NCBI RefSeq assembly: GCF_000835495.1
Contig: NW_015622541.1
Location: forward strand, 7,936,001 to 8,000,000
Direction of reading: 5' to 3'
Length of the DNA stretch: 64,000 nt
Source of the DNA: Cladophialophora immunda
Taxonomy: Eukaryota; Ascomycota; Eurotiomycetes; Chaetothyriales; Herpotrichiellaceae
A program made the position numbers and the translations under genes. The stretch's first letter is position 1, and the number at the start of each line of letters is the position of its first letter. This document shows positions 43,631 to 55,800 of this stretch, one piece after another. A model generated the notes under the pieces. It did no database searches. It was not told the DNA's origin and saw only the letters and a program-made list of their open reading frames with translations.

Positions 43631-46600
43631 ATGGAAGCATTGGCCGCCTTCGGGCTGGCATGTAACGTCATCCAGGTTGTTGATGCTTCCTGGAAAGCCT
43701 ACGAGATCTACACCCAATTTCGCGAACGTGGCACGACAGCCAGAGCAGACGAGCTGCGACACAGCGCCCAGCACCTGGTGAAATGCAACAAGTCCCTTCA
43801 GGATTCGTTGTCAAATGCTCCAAAGTTCCCGCTCCTACAAAGTGGGGTGGATCTTAGCGAGTTGAGCAGAAATTGCATCCAGTCTGCAGAAGAGCTCGAG
43901 AAAGAGCTCGAAAAGATCAAGGTTGGACCGGGATCAAGTCGACTTTCCACCTGGGGCAAAACTATCAAAGCCAAATGGAAATCAGAGCGCATCGAAGCGT
44001 TGAAACGCAAAGTCGACGAGTACGCCGGTGTGTTGGACTCCACGATTCTAGTCCACCTGAGGTATGTCTCCTACAAGCGGTTGAGCGCACATCATCATTA
44101 GAACGCCACCATTCATCAAACTATTCATATTTGGCCAGGAATTATGACGGCCGCGCGTTTATGTCTACTGACGGACTCTTCTAGTCAAAATCTGGGCACT
44201 CTGGCAGCGCGACAGACAGACATCCTGACTCAGCTAGACGACTGGCAGCGGAAAATCTTTGCAGAGATCAACGCCGGTAACACTGTGGTTACAAATCTCA
44301 TTAACACAAGTGCCGAAGACGTGAAAGCTCACACGACGCTAGAGCATAACCTCACCAGGCTTCACATCGAAACAAAACTTGACGATTTCTCAGACACTCA
44401 GAAATTACGGGCCAAATATGACAGTTTCATGGAAAGCTTGTATTTCCCAGCGATTAACCAGCGACAGGATAACATTGAAGACGCACATGTGAAGACCTTT
44501 GAATGGATCTTCGACGAAACTGCACAGAGGGAAAGACCATGGGACAGTTTCCTCGCGTGGACTCAAGATGATAATCCGATATATTGGGTCCTTGGTAAGG
44601 CGGGTAGCGGCAAGAGTACTCTGATGAACTTTCTGGTCCAGGATGCCCGAACTCGAGCAGCATTCGAACGTAAATTCGCCGATGTACATCCACTCATCAT
44701 CGCTTTCTTTTTCTGGGAAGCAGGGGTCGATCTACAGAAGAATCAATTGGGCCTTCTGCGTTCTTTAATCTGGAAAACCCTGGACTCGATGGATGCTACT
44801 GTCGCAATTCACATCTGGTCGAATATCCTCCAGAAGGTCTCGCCACCAATGCCTACTGTTTGGACTCAAAAGCAATTACTACGTCTTCTTCAGTCGCTGG
44901 TCCAAGCTGTACAGAATCCTATTTGTCTCTTTCTTGACGGCCTAGACGAATTTCAAGGGTTAGAGGACCAGTTTGGTGCCTTACGAGATATCATTGGAGT
45001 TTTCCGAGTCCGTCAACAGACAAAGATATGTATGTCAAGTCGGCCATCCACCAGTCTGGAATCGCTATATACGCCCTGCCCAAAACTCAAGCTTCAAGAT
45101 CTTACTGAGCCCGATATAACGCTGTATGTCGAAGACAAACTTGTGAAAAGTGTGTCGGCCGAGAATGCTCCCCGGCTTCCTACTCTGGCATCACAGGGGA
45201 TGTCCAGTCTAATTGACAAGGTTGTGTACGAGGCGGAAGGTGTTTTCTTATGGGTTCGCTTGACGGTCGAATCTCTCATTCGAGGCATCAGGAAAGATGA
45301 CGACTGGCAGACGTTAATGAGGCGGCTGGAGCAAATGCCGCAAGGGATTTTCAATCTCTACGAACACATGTGGAAGCGTTCGGCACTTGATCACCCTCTC
45401 TACGCTAGAGAAGCTGCAGCGTATCTACAATTCGTCCGAAAATTTCCTGGTCATTCGTTGATCGAAGTGACGATTGCCTGCGACGAAAGGATCCAAGAAA
45501 TATATCTGGACACACCGGCAAGATGGGACTTGGGAAGCTTTGGAGAAGGATTAGATCGTGAAAGATTGACAAGAAGAATCCTCACACGCTGCGCAGGATT
45601 TCTCGAAATACATCACCGGGGTCTTGAGGAAATCGATGAGGGCAGTGATGAGGAAAGGGAACAGAGAGTGAATGAGGATCAACTTTGGCGGCGTGAACTG
45701 GAGAAGACGGACCTCGGGCGACACCCAGGCACCATCAACAGACTCTTTGAGATTCAGACAAGTCACCGGAAGTGGTATGTGTCGTTTCTGCACCGGTCTG
45801 CCCTGGAATATCTTCAGACCGAGTCAGGCAAGCAATTGCTCCAAGCCCAACCACTGTCGAAACACGAACTCTTCATAAGGCAGTCTAAATCCACTCTTGT
45901 TCTGATCCTACTGGGCGCAATAGACCTAGGGCCAAACCTGGAAGAAGGGATGGAATATATTCCAGACCATTCTCTATTTCGAGCTTATCTGGATACCGAT
46001 ACCGGAGTCGCCTGTGCAATGTTTGTGCAGCTGGAGGAAATACTCACGAAACTCAAATTCCTGGGGATTTGGAAGGAAAGGCAATCAACGAGAAGCGAAG
46101 ATCCTTTCCAGGCCGACTCGGAAGAACTGGATTTTACTAAAGCTTTTCTTCAATTCGGTCATCCAGCCTACACCAAGCACAAGCTGGAGACTTCGGGCTT
46201 GATTCATGACAGAAATTACTTGACTGGCCTCCTTCGCGCCTGCATTGGCAACCTGAGGATAGAATGCCCTAGGCCCGCCTATTCAAACGCAATTCTATTG
46301 CTGGAACTGGGGGCTGATCCGAATTCAACGTTATTTCCAATCTCCTATAAGCGTGATTCAATGCGCCTCTGGACGATCTGGACAGTCACTCTCATAATTA
46401 TGTGGGTGACCAGAAGCTACGATCTCCATGCTTCACAGCAACTTCTGTCTGCTTTCCTCAAGGCTGGGGCTGACCCGAAACCATGGCTTCAATGTTTGTT
46501 TATCAGAAACTCTGGTTCCTTCGGGCATGAAAATACCCTCGAGACCTCGAAAAGGCCATTCGCGCTGTTGCGGGCCAAGGCATGTGATCTTATCCCGCTC

Positions 46601-47056
46601 GGTCCAGAAACCTCGATGGCAGATCTACTGCGCCAAGAAGGCGCGATCAGCGAGAAACGAACCTTGGTCGCATTTGCACCGCCAAACACATGGTGCACAT
46701 TGGCATCAGAGAACCTTGAAGTGGATAATCAGTTTCTACCAGGGACACCGTCCTTTTTCAAGTTCTTCCAGAGCCTTCGACTTTACTACCGGGGATCTAC
46801 GTATGTCGCGCATGATCGCGACAATCCGAGATTTTTTGACAATGGAATCGACGCTCTACGCGCAGCGGGCTTTTCTGACGAAGAAATCCGAGAGCTTCCA
46901 ATCCCGCAGACGATATGGGAGGGCCATGAGAAAGCAAGAGGCGAAATCCACGAGATGAACGCTGAGAGATTTAATGACTTGCTACGACAATGGGACTTTG
47001 GAAATGAGTCGGACTCTGATAGTGCAGAAGAATGGCACGAGGAGGATCAGTCATAG
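43631..47056 (+). CDS. NACHT-type STAND (NLR-like) protein with fungal helical N-terminal domain
   Basis: Exons 43631-44061 and 44185-47056 join in phase across a 123-nt intron, 1100 residues. The N-terminal 140 residues (MEALAAFGLACNVIQVVDAS...) match the hydrophobic-start helical domains at the head of many fungal STAND proteins (helo-like/NACHT N-terminal type), thought to be the effector or signalling part. The NACHT core has Walker A GKAGSGKST (281-289), Walker B FLDGLDEF (about 393-400) and sensor-like KICMSSRP. The following helical region with HMWKRSA and YLQFVRKFPGHSL recalls the conserved segment after NACHT in this fungal group. The C-terminal third has only faint ankyrin-like pieces (LLELGADPNS, FLKAGADPKPW) rather than a clean repeat array. 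Such proteins are linked to non-self recognition and cell death. The ligand is unknown. Confidence 0.85.
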
Positions 47057-47282
47057 TAATAGAAAACCGGAAAGTTGAGGAAATGTGAGTATGAATCCGT
47101 GAAAATGTTGTTGAAGCTATGTGAAGCGGGCCGCTTGTTTCAACAGTTTTGGTCAGACAGCATGCAATATGAGCGTCTTTGCTTAATCTCAGTCTTCACA
47201 AGTCTTTATCATTGGTTCACTCAAGGTTGCTGATCTGCAATAGCTACACCCAGTTCACTGTCTCCCTGTCCTGCGATAGTGG

Positions 47283-48425
47283 TCAGCCAGACATTGTCTT
47301 ATGCTTGCCTCCTTGCGAAGGAACAACCCCCGACTTACCAAAGTACAGGAACCACTTGCCCTTGAACTGCACCAGACCCTCCGCAAACACCACCTGGTCC
47401 ACCTGGCCCTTCTGCTCATTGTCCGCCTCGGGCACCAATATTGGTCTCTCCAGCCTCGCGACCGGCCCATCTGTCAATGCGGGCTGGTAGACTCCGTCGC
47501 TCACGTTCAAGGTCGGACGAAACGAGCCAGAGGGGTCGAGGAGCATCTGGCCCACCGAGTACTGGTTCTGCGGATACCCCACGCGGCCCGTGGTCATGCC
47601 GTTGTAGATGAGCAGCCACTTGCCGTCGCGCGTCTTGACGGGCGGCGGGCCCGGCTCGATCAGCCGGTTCTCCCACGGGTTGACGGGGCTGGCGAAGTAC
47701 TGGTCCGAGGGCAGGGCGGTCCAGTTCAGGAGGTCGCGCGACGTGGCGTGGTAGAAGAAGCTGTCGCCGAAGTACATGTGGTACAACCCGTCCGCGGTCG
47801 GCTCGCGGACGATGGCGCCGGACTTGGAGTAGTCGGTGCGCGGCGAGGGCGCGTCGACGTCCGAGTACGCCACGTCCCGGTACCCAGGGAACAGCGGCGG
47901 GTACTTGGTCCAGTGCAGCAGGTCGGTCGACGTGGCGAGGCAGAGCCGCGGCGTCACGCCGTCGTACGCCGTGTACGTCAGGTAGAACGTGCCGTTGACC
48001 CGGACCACGCGGGGGTCCTCGGTCCCGCCGCGGTGTTCCCAGGGCTCGGTCGCGGACACGACGGGGCGGTCGAGGCGGGTGAAGGTGACGCCGTCGGCCG
48101 ACCACGCCAGCCCGATGGACGACGTCTTGGACGCGTTCTGCGCCCGGTACAGCAGGAAGACGGTCTCGTTGAGCACGATCGCCGTCGGGTTGTACAGGTA
48201 CGCCGACTCCCAGTTCGCGGCCGGGTTGGGCCGCAGGATCGGGTTGTGCGCGTACTTGTTGAACGGCGCGATCGGGAAGACGGGCGGCGTGTAGTTCGCC
48301 GTGTTCTCGGGCGTCGCGGGCGTGATGTCGAACGGCAGGCTAGTTGCTGTGTGTGGAGGTGGTTGGGATTGCGACGTCGGCAGGATGGAGAGGAGGCCGG
48401 CGTTGAGGACGTGTTGGAACTTCAT
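47283..48425 (-). CDS. Secreted glycoside hydrolase family 130-like enzyme
   Basis: 380 residues, no intron. GH130 enzymes are five-bladed beta-propellers acting on beta-mannosides as phosphorylases or hydrolases. Visible motifs are YNPTAIVLNETVFLLYRA (from about 78), the family's GTEDPR stretch at residues 134-139 with the proposed catalytic Asp (137), FYLTYTAYDG, and LLIYNGMTTGR. The N terminus has a short basic-hydrophobic segment (MKFQHVLNAGLLSIL) that could be a signal peptide, and several NxS/T sequons (NET, NAS, NGT, NWT, NVS) fit secretion. The coding sequence is obviously GC-richer than the flanking genes, with strong G/C third positions producing long antisense shadows. It converges with the STAND gene. 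Substrate and phosphorylase-versus-hydrolase activity are not decided here. Confidence 0.88.
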   Translation of the reverse strand: MKFQHVLNAGLLSILPTSQSQPPPHTATSLPFDITPATPENTANYTPPVFPIAPFNKYAHNPILRPNPAANWESAYLYNPTAIVLNETVFLLYRAQNASKTSSIGLAWSADGVTFTRLDRPVVSATEPWEHRGGTEDPRVVRVNGTFYLTYTAYDGVTPRLCLATSTDLLHWTKYPPLFPGYRDVAYSDVDAPSPRTDYSKSGAIVREPTADGLYHMYFGDSFFYHATSRDLLNWTALPSDQYFASPVNPWENRLIEPGPPPVKTRDGKWLLIYNGMTTGRVGYPQNQYSVGQMLLDPSGSFRPTLNVSDGVYQPALTDGPVARLERPILVPEADNEQKGQVDQVVFAEGLVQFKGKWFLYFGKSGVVPSQGGKHKTMSG

Positions 48426-49033
48426 CTTGGACTCTATCCCCCAGTTAATCGGATAGTTGCTTACCCAACAAACTATATGGCGTATCTGACGGCCTGTTCA
48501 ACGTATACCGAATACTCGATATATATTGGTGAAGTACTTTGAGTTTGACGAAGTAGCTTTGCACCGTCGGTCGATCCGCATCATGAGGGTACAGCCCTGC
48601 GCGAGGATCTCCCAGCCACCAGACGTGCTAGCGGGCAATCTTGTCCCCATGGGGGCGCTTTTCTCTGGGCAGGGTCATGCCACCTGTGAATCTGCGGGGT
48701 AGAGAAAGATCTTTGCACTAGGTGCACATGGTTCTTTCGAATGCTCATTTGTACGATTAATCTTTCCGTCCGGCTGGAAAAACATACTCTGACATGTCGG
48801 ATAGACGTTCCAGTTACGTATCGACGTTTATACGCGGAAGACGGAGTATATATTATCCGTGCTCCGCACTTATACCTCCCCACACGACCTTTTGGATGCA
48901 CCAGTGGGCGACCACCAGGCCACAGGCCTTGAACCTTACTATATCGGTCTTGATATTGACTCCTGGATTTTTATACTAGGAGCCCTTGAACATGAGATCT
49001 CCGGTCATTTTACACGCATCGAAGACCCCTTCG
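48426..49033. other. Intergenic, GH130 upstream / 5S downstream
   Basis: About 600 bp upstream of the GH130-like gene (-), which ends at the 5S terminator. No ORF is supported. Confidence 0.4.
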
Positions 49034-49051
49034 AAAAAAAAAAAACAAAAA
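49034..49051 (-). terminator. RNA polymerase III T-run terminator of the 5S rRNA gene
   Basis: On the minus strand, right after the 3' end of the 5S gene, come five T, a G and twelve T. This is a strong pol III termination signal. Confidence 0.8.
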
Positions 49052-49169
49052 CAATCAACAGTCAGGATTCCCACCTGGTCACCCACGGTAGTACTAACTG
49101 ACCGGCATGTGGCTTAAGTACGGCTGAGCGAACGGGAAGCCCTGTTTTCCACATCCTATGGTCGATTGC
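49052..49169 (-). rRNA. Dispersed 5S ribosomal RNA gene
   Basis: Minus-strand sequence matches the fungal 5S pattern: CGACCATAGGATGTGGAAAA, CAGGGCTTCCCGTTCGCTCA, GCCGTACTTAAGCCACATGC, GTTAGTAC and GTGGGTGACCA. The 5' CAATC pairs with the 3' GATTG as the outer helix. Length is 118 nt, against about 119 normally. Filamentous ascomycetes usually carry 5S genes singly across the genome rather than in the rDNA repeat. No tRNA or second copy is nearby. I cannot tell by eye whether every position is functional, but the conserved blocks and terminator look intact. Confidence 0.9.
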
Positions 49170-49843
49170 GGGAGACATTGTGTTGACAAATATTATAAGC
49201 TCACAATCACTCTCATGAGGATTGATATTGACCCATTCTAACTCGACGTCTCTGGTCAACTAGTTGAATTGTTCAGACTCAGGCCAACTTCTACAAAGAT
49301 TCAACAATGCCTTCCCACAGAGCCTACCATGGGAAGCACTCCTTCATATACATTAGAACCCAAAGACTCAACCTAGATGGACGTGCCGTTCACCCTTTAA
49401 TATTTGAAGTCAGCAGACAGGGTGGAAAGTAGCGTCCGCCTCTCTCTCTATTGCACCCAACACACGTTCTCATTCGAATTCATCATCGCTGTGGAAACCC
49501 TTCGCCACTAGAATAGCTCTCAAGCCGCCCCGGTTGAGCCGATCTCTTGCTGGACTTTTGACTGCTTTTTCCTGATTTTCCTCTGAACGAGAATGAATTA
49601 CTTGGACCTCTGCAGATTTCTCGTTTATTCCCAACTAAGCCCAATTTTCCTTGTTGACGCCTCCCACAGCCGTTCCGCATACTCAATTGCCCAACTTCCC
49701 ATGATACCAAGCCGTACAAAGCGGTGCCCGAGGAGGTTCAACGTGCCATCGCCATCACACCGCGATAATATTCCACACCTAAAGTGCGGGAATGGATGAG
49801 CCTTGCGTCCGCGTTGAGGGGGAGGTTGAGGATCTGTCTCTGC
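49170..49843. other. Intergenic upstream of the 5S gene
   Basis: About 670 bp between the 5S gene and the 3' end of the nucleoporin gene. A few short ORFs are present, none supported. Confidence 0.4.
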
Positions 49844-52800
49844 TCACACAAGCTGTCAGTGGCCATTCAAAGTGTCAGGCTCAGAAAGGAAAACAAGCCC
49901 GTCAACATACCTTTTCACCGATATCGTCTTCTGTCTCCAACTCCAAAACTCTTGCAACCATTTTCCCCATCTCGCACAGCGCAACTCTCTCCTCAAGCTT
50001 CTCGCGATCCTTGTTCAGTTCCGAGGAGCCCGCCGATGACGTGTTTTGGGGCTGTGCATTCAAGTCCGTCAGCGAACCTTGGAGTCGCGTAAGCAGTGTT
50101 GTCTTCGCTCTGCCGTCAGCGGAATCGCGCCGTGGAGACATGGGGTTATCCATCAACGACATTAACTCCACGAAATCCGAATAAACTTGTCCGCCCTTCT
50201 TCCACTCGGTTCCTGACCCTTCGGCGTCGTTCGTCGCCACCGCGGCGTCAACTTTCTGCTCCGCCTCGTGCCCCAACCATCCCAACACCTGTCGCAGGGT
50301 TTCCCAGTCTTCGTCGATCACCAATCGTGGGGCGACGCGACGTAGGAAGCAGTCATGAGCACTGCAAAAGTCTCCCGCGGCGAGGAGATAATTCAATTCT
50401 GCGAGGGGATTGTTACATGAGCGTGCGTGAAGGGCTTTCGATTGGTGAATCCACGGCGCAGGGACCTTGAGAGACACAGTGAAAGCGGTCCACAAGGGAG
50501 AGTCTTGGCCGGCTGGGGCGCCAGGACGTGGCGCACGCGGTAGTGTTGCGGCATGGCGGTTGAAGAGATCTCGGATCTGAGCTGCTCGCTGTGCCGGATC
50601 GGAAAGGTGCAGGAGTGCATAAACTGCGCCCAATGTGTTTCGGCGAGCCGAGTGCTCGAAAGCGAGTGATGCAGCCAGGTCGTCCGATCTGTCCTGGTCG
50701 GTCGACACTCCTGGGATTGTAGCGGCGATGGCGTGGTAAAGGCGAAACGTCCCCGAGGAATCCCAATGTTGTGACAGCGCCGAAAGAGCTTGAGGGAGCA
50801 CAGGTTTCTCGACCTGGTTAGTGACAGAAGCTGTCGCCTTGCTGCCAGACCTTCCCTTGCTGGTCTCAGCGTTGCTCGCGAAGATCTTCAACACCACCCA
50901 CAGGGGATCCTCATCATTCCCACGCACAGGAGCGGCCGATTCAAGCCTTGAATTCACTTTCTCTTGGAAATCCGCTACAACTTCGTAAATCTCGCCATTT
51001 TTGTGCTTTCCATACCAAAAGCACAGCGCAAAAGCCTGGATCCAGTCCAAGTCGAATTTTTCCGAGATCGCGAATGTCGACGCACGATCTTCAACAGGCA
51101 CATTCTGCTTTCCCTGTACGATGCTGGTGTTTCCTGAGAGTATCTCGTACAGTGCGCGAATCTCCTCGCTCATTTCGGAAATGACCCCTTGACCACGCCA
51201 TGCAGAGATTTGATCGGCCATATCTTCCTGGAAGGCTGAATCAGCCTGCCCAATTTGGGCGACCAACAATGCAAGGTGAAAGTCCTTCTCTTGGGTGAGT
51301 GCATCACATGCTGCGTGAATGCTGTTCGCCGTAAGCTGCATGACGGCTGCGGTTGCGCCGTTAAGTTTCGAGGCCTCTTTGATGCGGTCGCCGTGGCGGC
51401 GCCATATGAGCTCCGAGAGATACTTGGAAAGGCGATCTCTGCGGATACGGAACTGAAATTCATGTTGCTGCTGGCGGTTTAGACCTTGAGTGAACTCGTC
51501 CTCGTAGTCATCGAAAAGAACATGAAGCAATTCGTAGATGTCGAGTTCTTCGGTAGTGCAGCGTTCCTGTAGGAGAAGGTCTTTGGCTCTAGAAAAGGCG
51601 ACAGCGTCGTGTTCAATCGAGGGGACATTGTTGGTAAGGACCACTTGAGCGTCTGTCAAGATTGCCTTGACGTACATAGCAATCTGAGGAACATTATCAG
51701 CAATTCTCACAAACACAACAATGCCGTGGATTCTCGTACATTGTCAATGTTGACCGGTTGGAGCGAAGTCATAACGACATCTCTACCCGTAGCCTCGCTA
51801 TGTGCCAATACCTCTGTGACCCAACCACCTTCGCCGGGTGCATCACTTGACTTGTAGACAAGCTGATTGATGGGTGTAAAATGAGGCTTGAAACTTGCGT
51901 GCCAGAGCTTATCGTCATCGCCTAGCTCAGCGGAATCGTCTCGCACTTGGTCTTCAAAGGTCTTTGCGCGCTTTGCATAGGGGAACTAGAACAAGAAAGG
52001 TTTCAGCAAATGTGTTTCTCATTAAACTACCTACATATATATGTGCTATTGGTGACCGTAAACCTGTGCCCCCAAATCCACATTGCGCGATGATGCGAAC
52101 ATCAAGTCCTCACTTTCACGTCATCAAAGAACGACTGATCACGGCCGCAGGACTCAGAGGCACAGCGGGTCAAAATGAATGGGGGGGAATAGGGGTAGGG
52201 AATTCAAACCTCAAAATCCGGGCCAGTCCGCGGCTTTCCCTTGTTTCCTTTCAATTCGGCCATTCTTTCCTCGTGTCGGCTGAAAAGCGAATTCATAATG
52301 TCGATGCTCGTTCGAAATTCACTCTTGTTGACGTTCTTGCCCAAGTCCAGAATCGGTTTAATTGGTTCATGCGTGCGATCCAGAAGAACTTTGCTTTGTA
52401 CTTGTCGAAGAGCATCGCGATTCTGTTTGCGTGGGCTAATAGTGCGCTGAAGTTGTTCTGCCCAGTCGCCGTCAATGTTAATGAGGGCCTTTCCGGGCGT
52501 GCCGGCAGTGCTGGGCTTGAGGATCGGTCTGCTAGGGCTAGCAGCAGGTGGAGGATATGAGCCTGCCATGCTCACTTCATTGTCATCGTCATCGTCGGAA
52601 TAGTCTTCTTCCATTTCGGAACCCTCTTCACCTTCAACAGTCTGAGCTGTAGCGACATCATCACCATAGTCGAAGACAGACTGCCGGCCATAGCCACCGG
52701 GCAGGGTCTTTTGTTTGAAGGCAAATGTATCATCGTTACCATCGGCCTCGTAGTCATCATGTGCTTCACTGTCAACCTCCATCCCTGAGTTCTCGGCAGA

Positions 52801-55800
52801 GCGAGAGCTGTCCAGTGAGTCAGGCGGACCAGAGAGCATACTCTGGCCCATTTCGTCATCTTCATCGTAGTCCAAGCCATAGCGGGTGTAGTGGGGTACT
52901 CGGAACGTCCATACACCCGTGGTCACTTCGTAATTCACAAATTCAGTACCGTGCATCTTCTTGAGGCGGTTGACATGCTTCTCAAAGATGGGTCCACTGG
53001 TGGCGGAGGAAGGCTGGCCACGGGATCGCGGCCAGGAGTTCTCAATAGAAATTGTCGACGGTACGTTCAAACCCTTGCCAACTGGGGGTTTTGAGCTTGC
53101 GTCAGGATAGACGGTGACTGACCGCAGACGGATTTCCACAATCTTTTCATAGAGATCGTCCAAGGGAAGACTGGTGAGATCCACCGGACCGTTGAACACC
53201 ACCTTGCCACACCCTTTTCGACCAACTTCGAATCCAACAAATCGGGACAGTTTCTCACGAGGCATCTTGCTCAGCTCAGCACGTGTCGGTTTCATCCAAT
53301 AGTCTCCAGGCTGAGGATCTGGCTTGGCTTGGACGGTTGTCTTCCGAGAGATCACATCGTCTGACTCGCGATCTTCTGGGACAACAGCGAGTTCGTTACC
53401 GCGGACTGGCTCGGTCTCGGGCGTAGATGTGCCATTCACAGTTCTGGGAATAGCGGTGCCATTAGCCTCATCTTGGTCGCTTTCGGTTCTTACCAAAGCT
53501 CCTGATTCGCCATTTAAGACTCCATTAGAACCACCGGCAGTATCTTTGTCAAAGCTCACGCGCTTCTTCAACTTATTCGGTGGTTCACTGGTTGAGGATG
53601 GCTCGCCATTTGTGACGGCGGAAATTTCGATGTTCCCATTGACTGACTGACTGAGAGCATTTGTCGGAAAAGCGGGAAGGGAAGGCCGGCTGAAAAGATC
53701 GTTTCTGATGCTTCGATCAATGGTCAACCGGCGCATATTGCCACTTGACCATCGGGTATTAGTGGAAGCGAATGCATTGGGACTGAGCACGCCTTCGCTA
53801 TCCCCTGCAAATTGAGATCTCAAGTTGCTAGCTGATGCACTCTTGCCAAATGAGCGACCAAAGCTGCCGCCATTGAAACTGCGACTACCGTACATGCTGC
53901 TGCTCAGGCCACTTCCGCCAGGTGTACTGGCTGCACTGTTTGGTGTGCCATAAGTTGAATAAGAAAACCCAAAGCCAGACCGTCGGGGTGGCGTCATGTA
54001 ACGAGACTGGTTGAGTCTGAGACTTGGCGGTGGTTTTGACTGGCTCTCCTTTAGCTTCTGAGTGGCAGACAACGGAGTGAAAAGTGGCTTTGAATTATCT
54101 GGTGTTGGCACGGGCAGTCCAGTCCAGATAGAGGTCTGACCGTACGGATTGGGGTCGTTCAGGGACGAGACCTTAAAATCAGGCTGCTGCTGACTCTGTT
54201 GGTTCTGCGAATTGCCGAATAGTCCCCCAAAGCCACCGGTTGAGCCACCGAAGCCGCCTTGCTGAGTGTTGGTGGGGTTGAAGAGAGAACCGGTTGCAGG
54301 TTTGTTGGCAGTATTTCCGAATGAAAACCCAGAGCCTGTGTTCGTATTTGTGTTTCCGAACAAGCCCCCTGTCTGCTGTTGATTGTTGGTATTCCCAAAA
54401 AGGCCTCCACCGGTGTTGGTGCCAGTGTTTCCAAATGTGCTCCCGCCAAAAATACCACCAGGTTTTTGCTGATTGTTGGCATTGTTTCCGAACAGAGGAT
54501 TTCCCGACGTGGTGTTACTGGTACCGAACAAACCACCGCCGGTACCAGTATTGGCATTGGCATTGTTGCCGAACAGGCCACCACCGGTGGATGTGTTGGC
54601 GTTACCACCGAACAAGCCACTTGATTGTTGGTTCTGATTTGTCGATGTTCCAAATCCTGTATTGCCAAAAAGAGAAGGCTTTTGCTGCTGGTTGGCGGTA
54701 TTCCCAAACAATCCTCCAGACTGTTGTTGATTCCCACCGAATGCACCGGCGTTCGAGGTATTGGCGTTGTTGCCGAACAACCCACCTCCTGTGTTAGTAT
54801 TGGTAGTGTTGGTGTTGCCGAATGAGAACGACGAGGGAGTGCTGGAAGTGTTGCCGAACAAACTTGGCTTGTTCTGGGTTTGGTTCTGGCCGAACAAACC
54901 GCCTCCCGACCCGAATCCCGTATTTCCACCGCCGAACGCATTCGTCGACGTGTTGGAGGTTCCAAAGAGACCACTAGAAGGAGCGGCAGAGGACTGCTGG
55001 CCAAATAAACTTCCACCAGCAGGCTTGTTTCCAAACAGACCGCCGCCACCGAAACCGGTTGTGGCGGTATTGGAGCCGAAGCCTGATGCTGACGTCGTGG
55101 CCGTAGTTCCGAAGGGGTTGGCGGTGGCGTTGGCGTTCGCGCCAAATCCAGTGTTGCTTGGCCCAAAGCCTCCAAAAGTATTCTGGCCAAACCCACCAGC
55201 TTGTCCAGTGGAGTTGCCATATTTTCTTCCGGCATTGTAATCTGCTAGTCGCAGTTCCTCAAATGAATATTTTTGGTACGGTGGCATAAAGTTGATGCTC
55301 TGGTAGTTGCTCGATAGGCCCGCAGCTTCCTTCTCAAGTGTAGGCGCATATGGCGTGGAAGCGGTGCCTTCTGAAGGGGGAACGGGCTGATTGCTTAGAG
55401 CCGTTCCGCTGCCAGCAGCACCGAATGGACTTGAAGTTGATCCGAACCCGCTGGTTGTCCCTGCACCGCCCTGGCCAAACAACGGAGTTGAGTTGGTACT
55501 GGAACCGAATGCAGGTTTCGACGCGCTTCCGAAGCTGAACCCCGAGCCGCCGGTATTACTGCCAAAAGCATTGTTGGTACTTCCAAAACCACCTCCTGAA
55601 CCGAACCCAGTGTTGGTGTTTGAGCTGCCAAATAGACCACCTCCTCCTGTGTTTGTGGTTGTGGAGCCGAAGGGATTCGAGGCAGGCTTGTTGCCGAAGA
55701 GAGAGCCGGAAGTGTTGGTGTTGCCACCAAAACCTGAAGAACTCGTTGTTAGTTTGTGTGTCTTGATAGTAGATGAAGAAGCCATATCATCAACACGAAT

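Noticed and set aside
47301..48542. Long ORF (413 codons) on the plus strand across the GH130-like gene
   Set aside because: It is an antisense shadow caused by high GC. It is made of Arg/Val/Gly-rich repeats without any family signature, while the minus strand has clear GH130 motifs.
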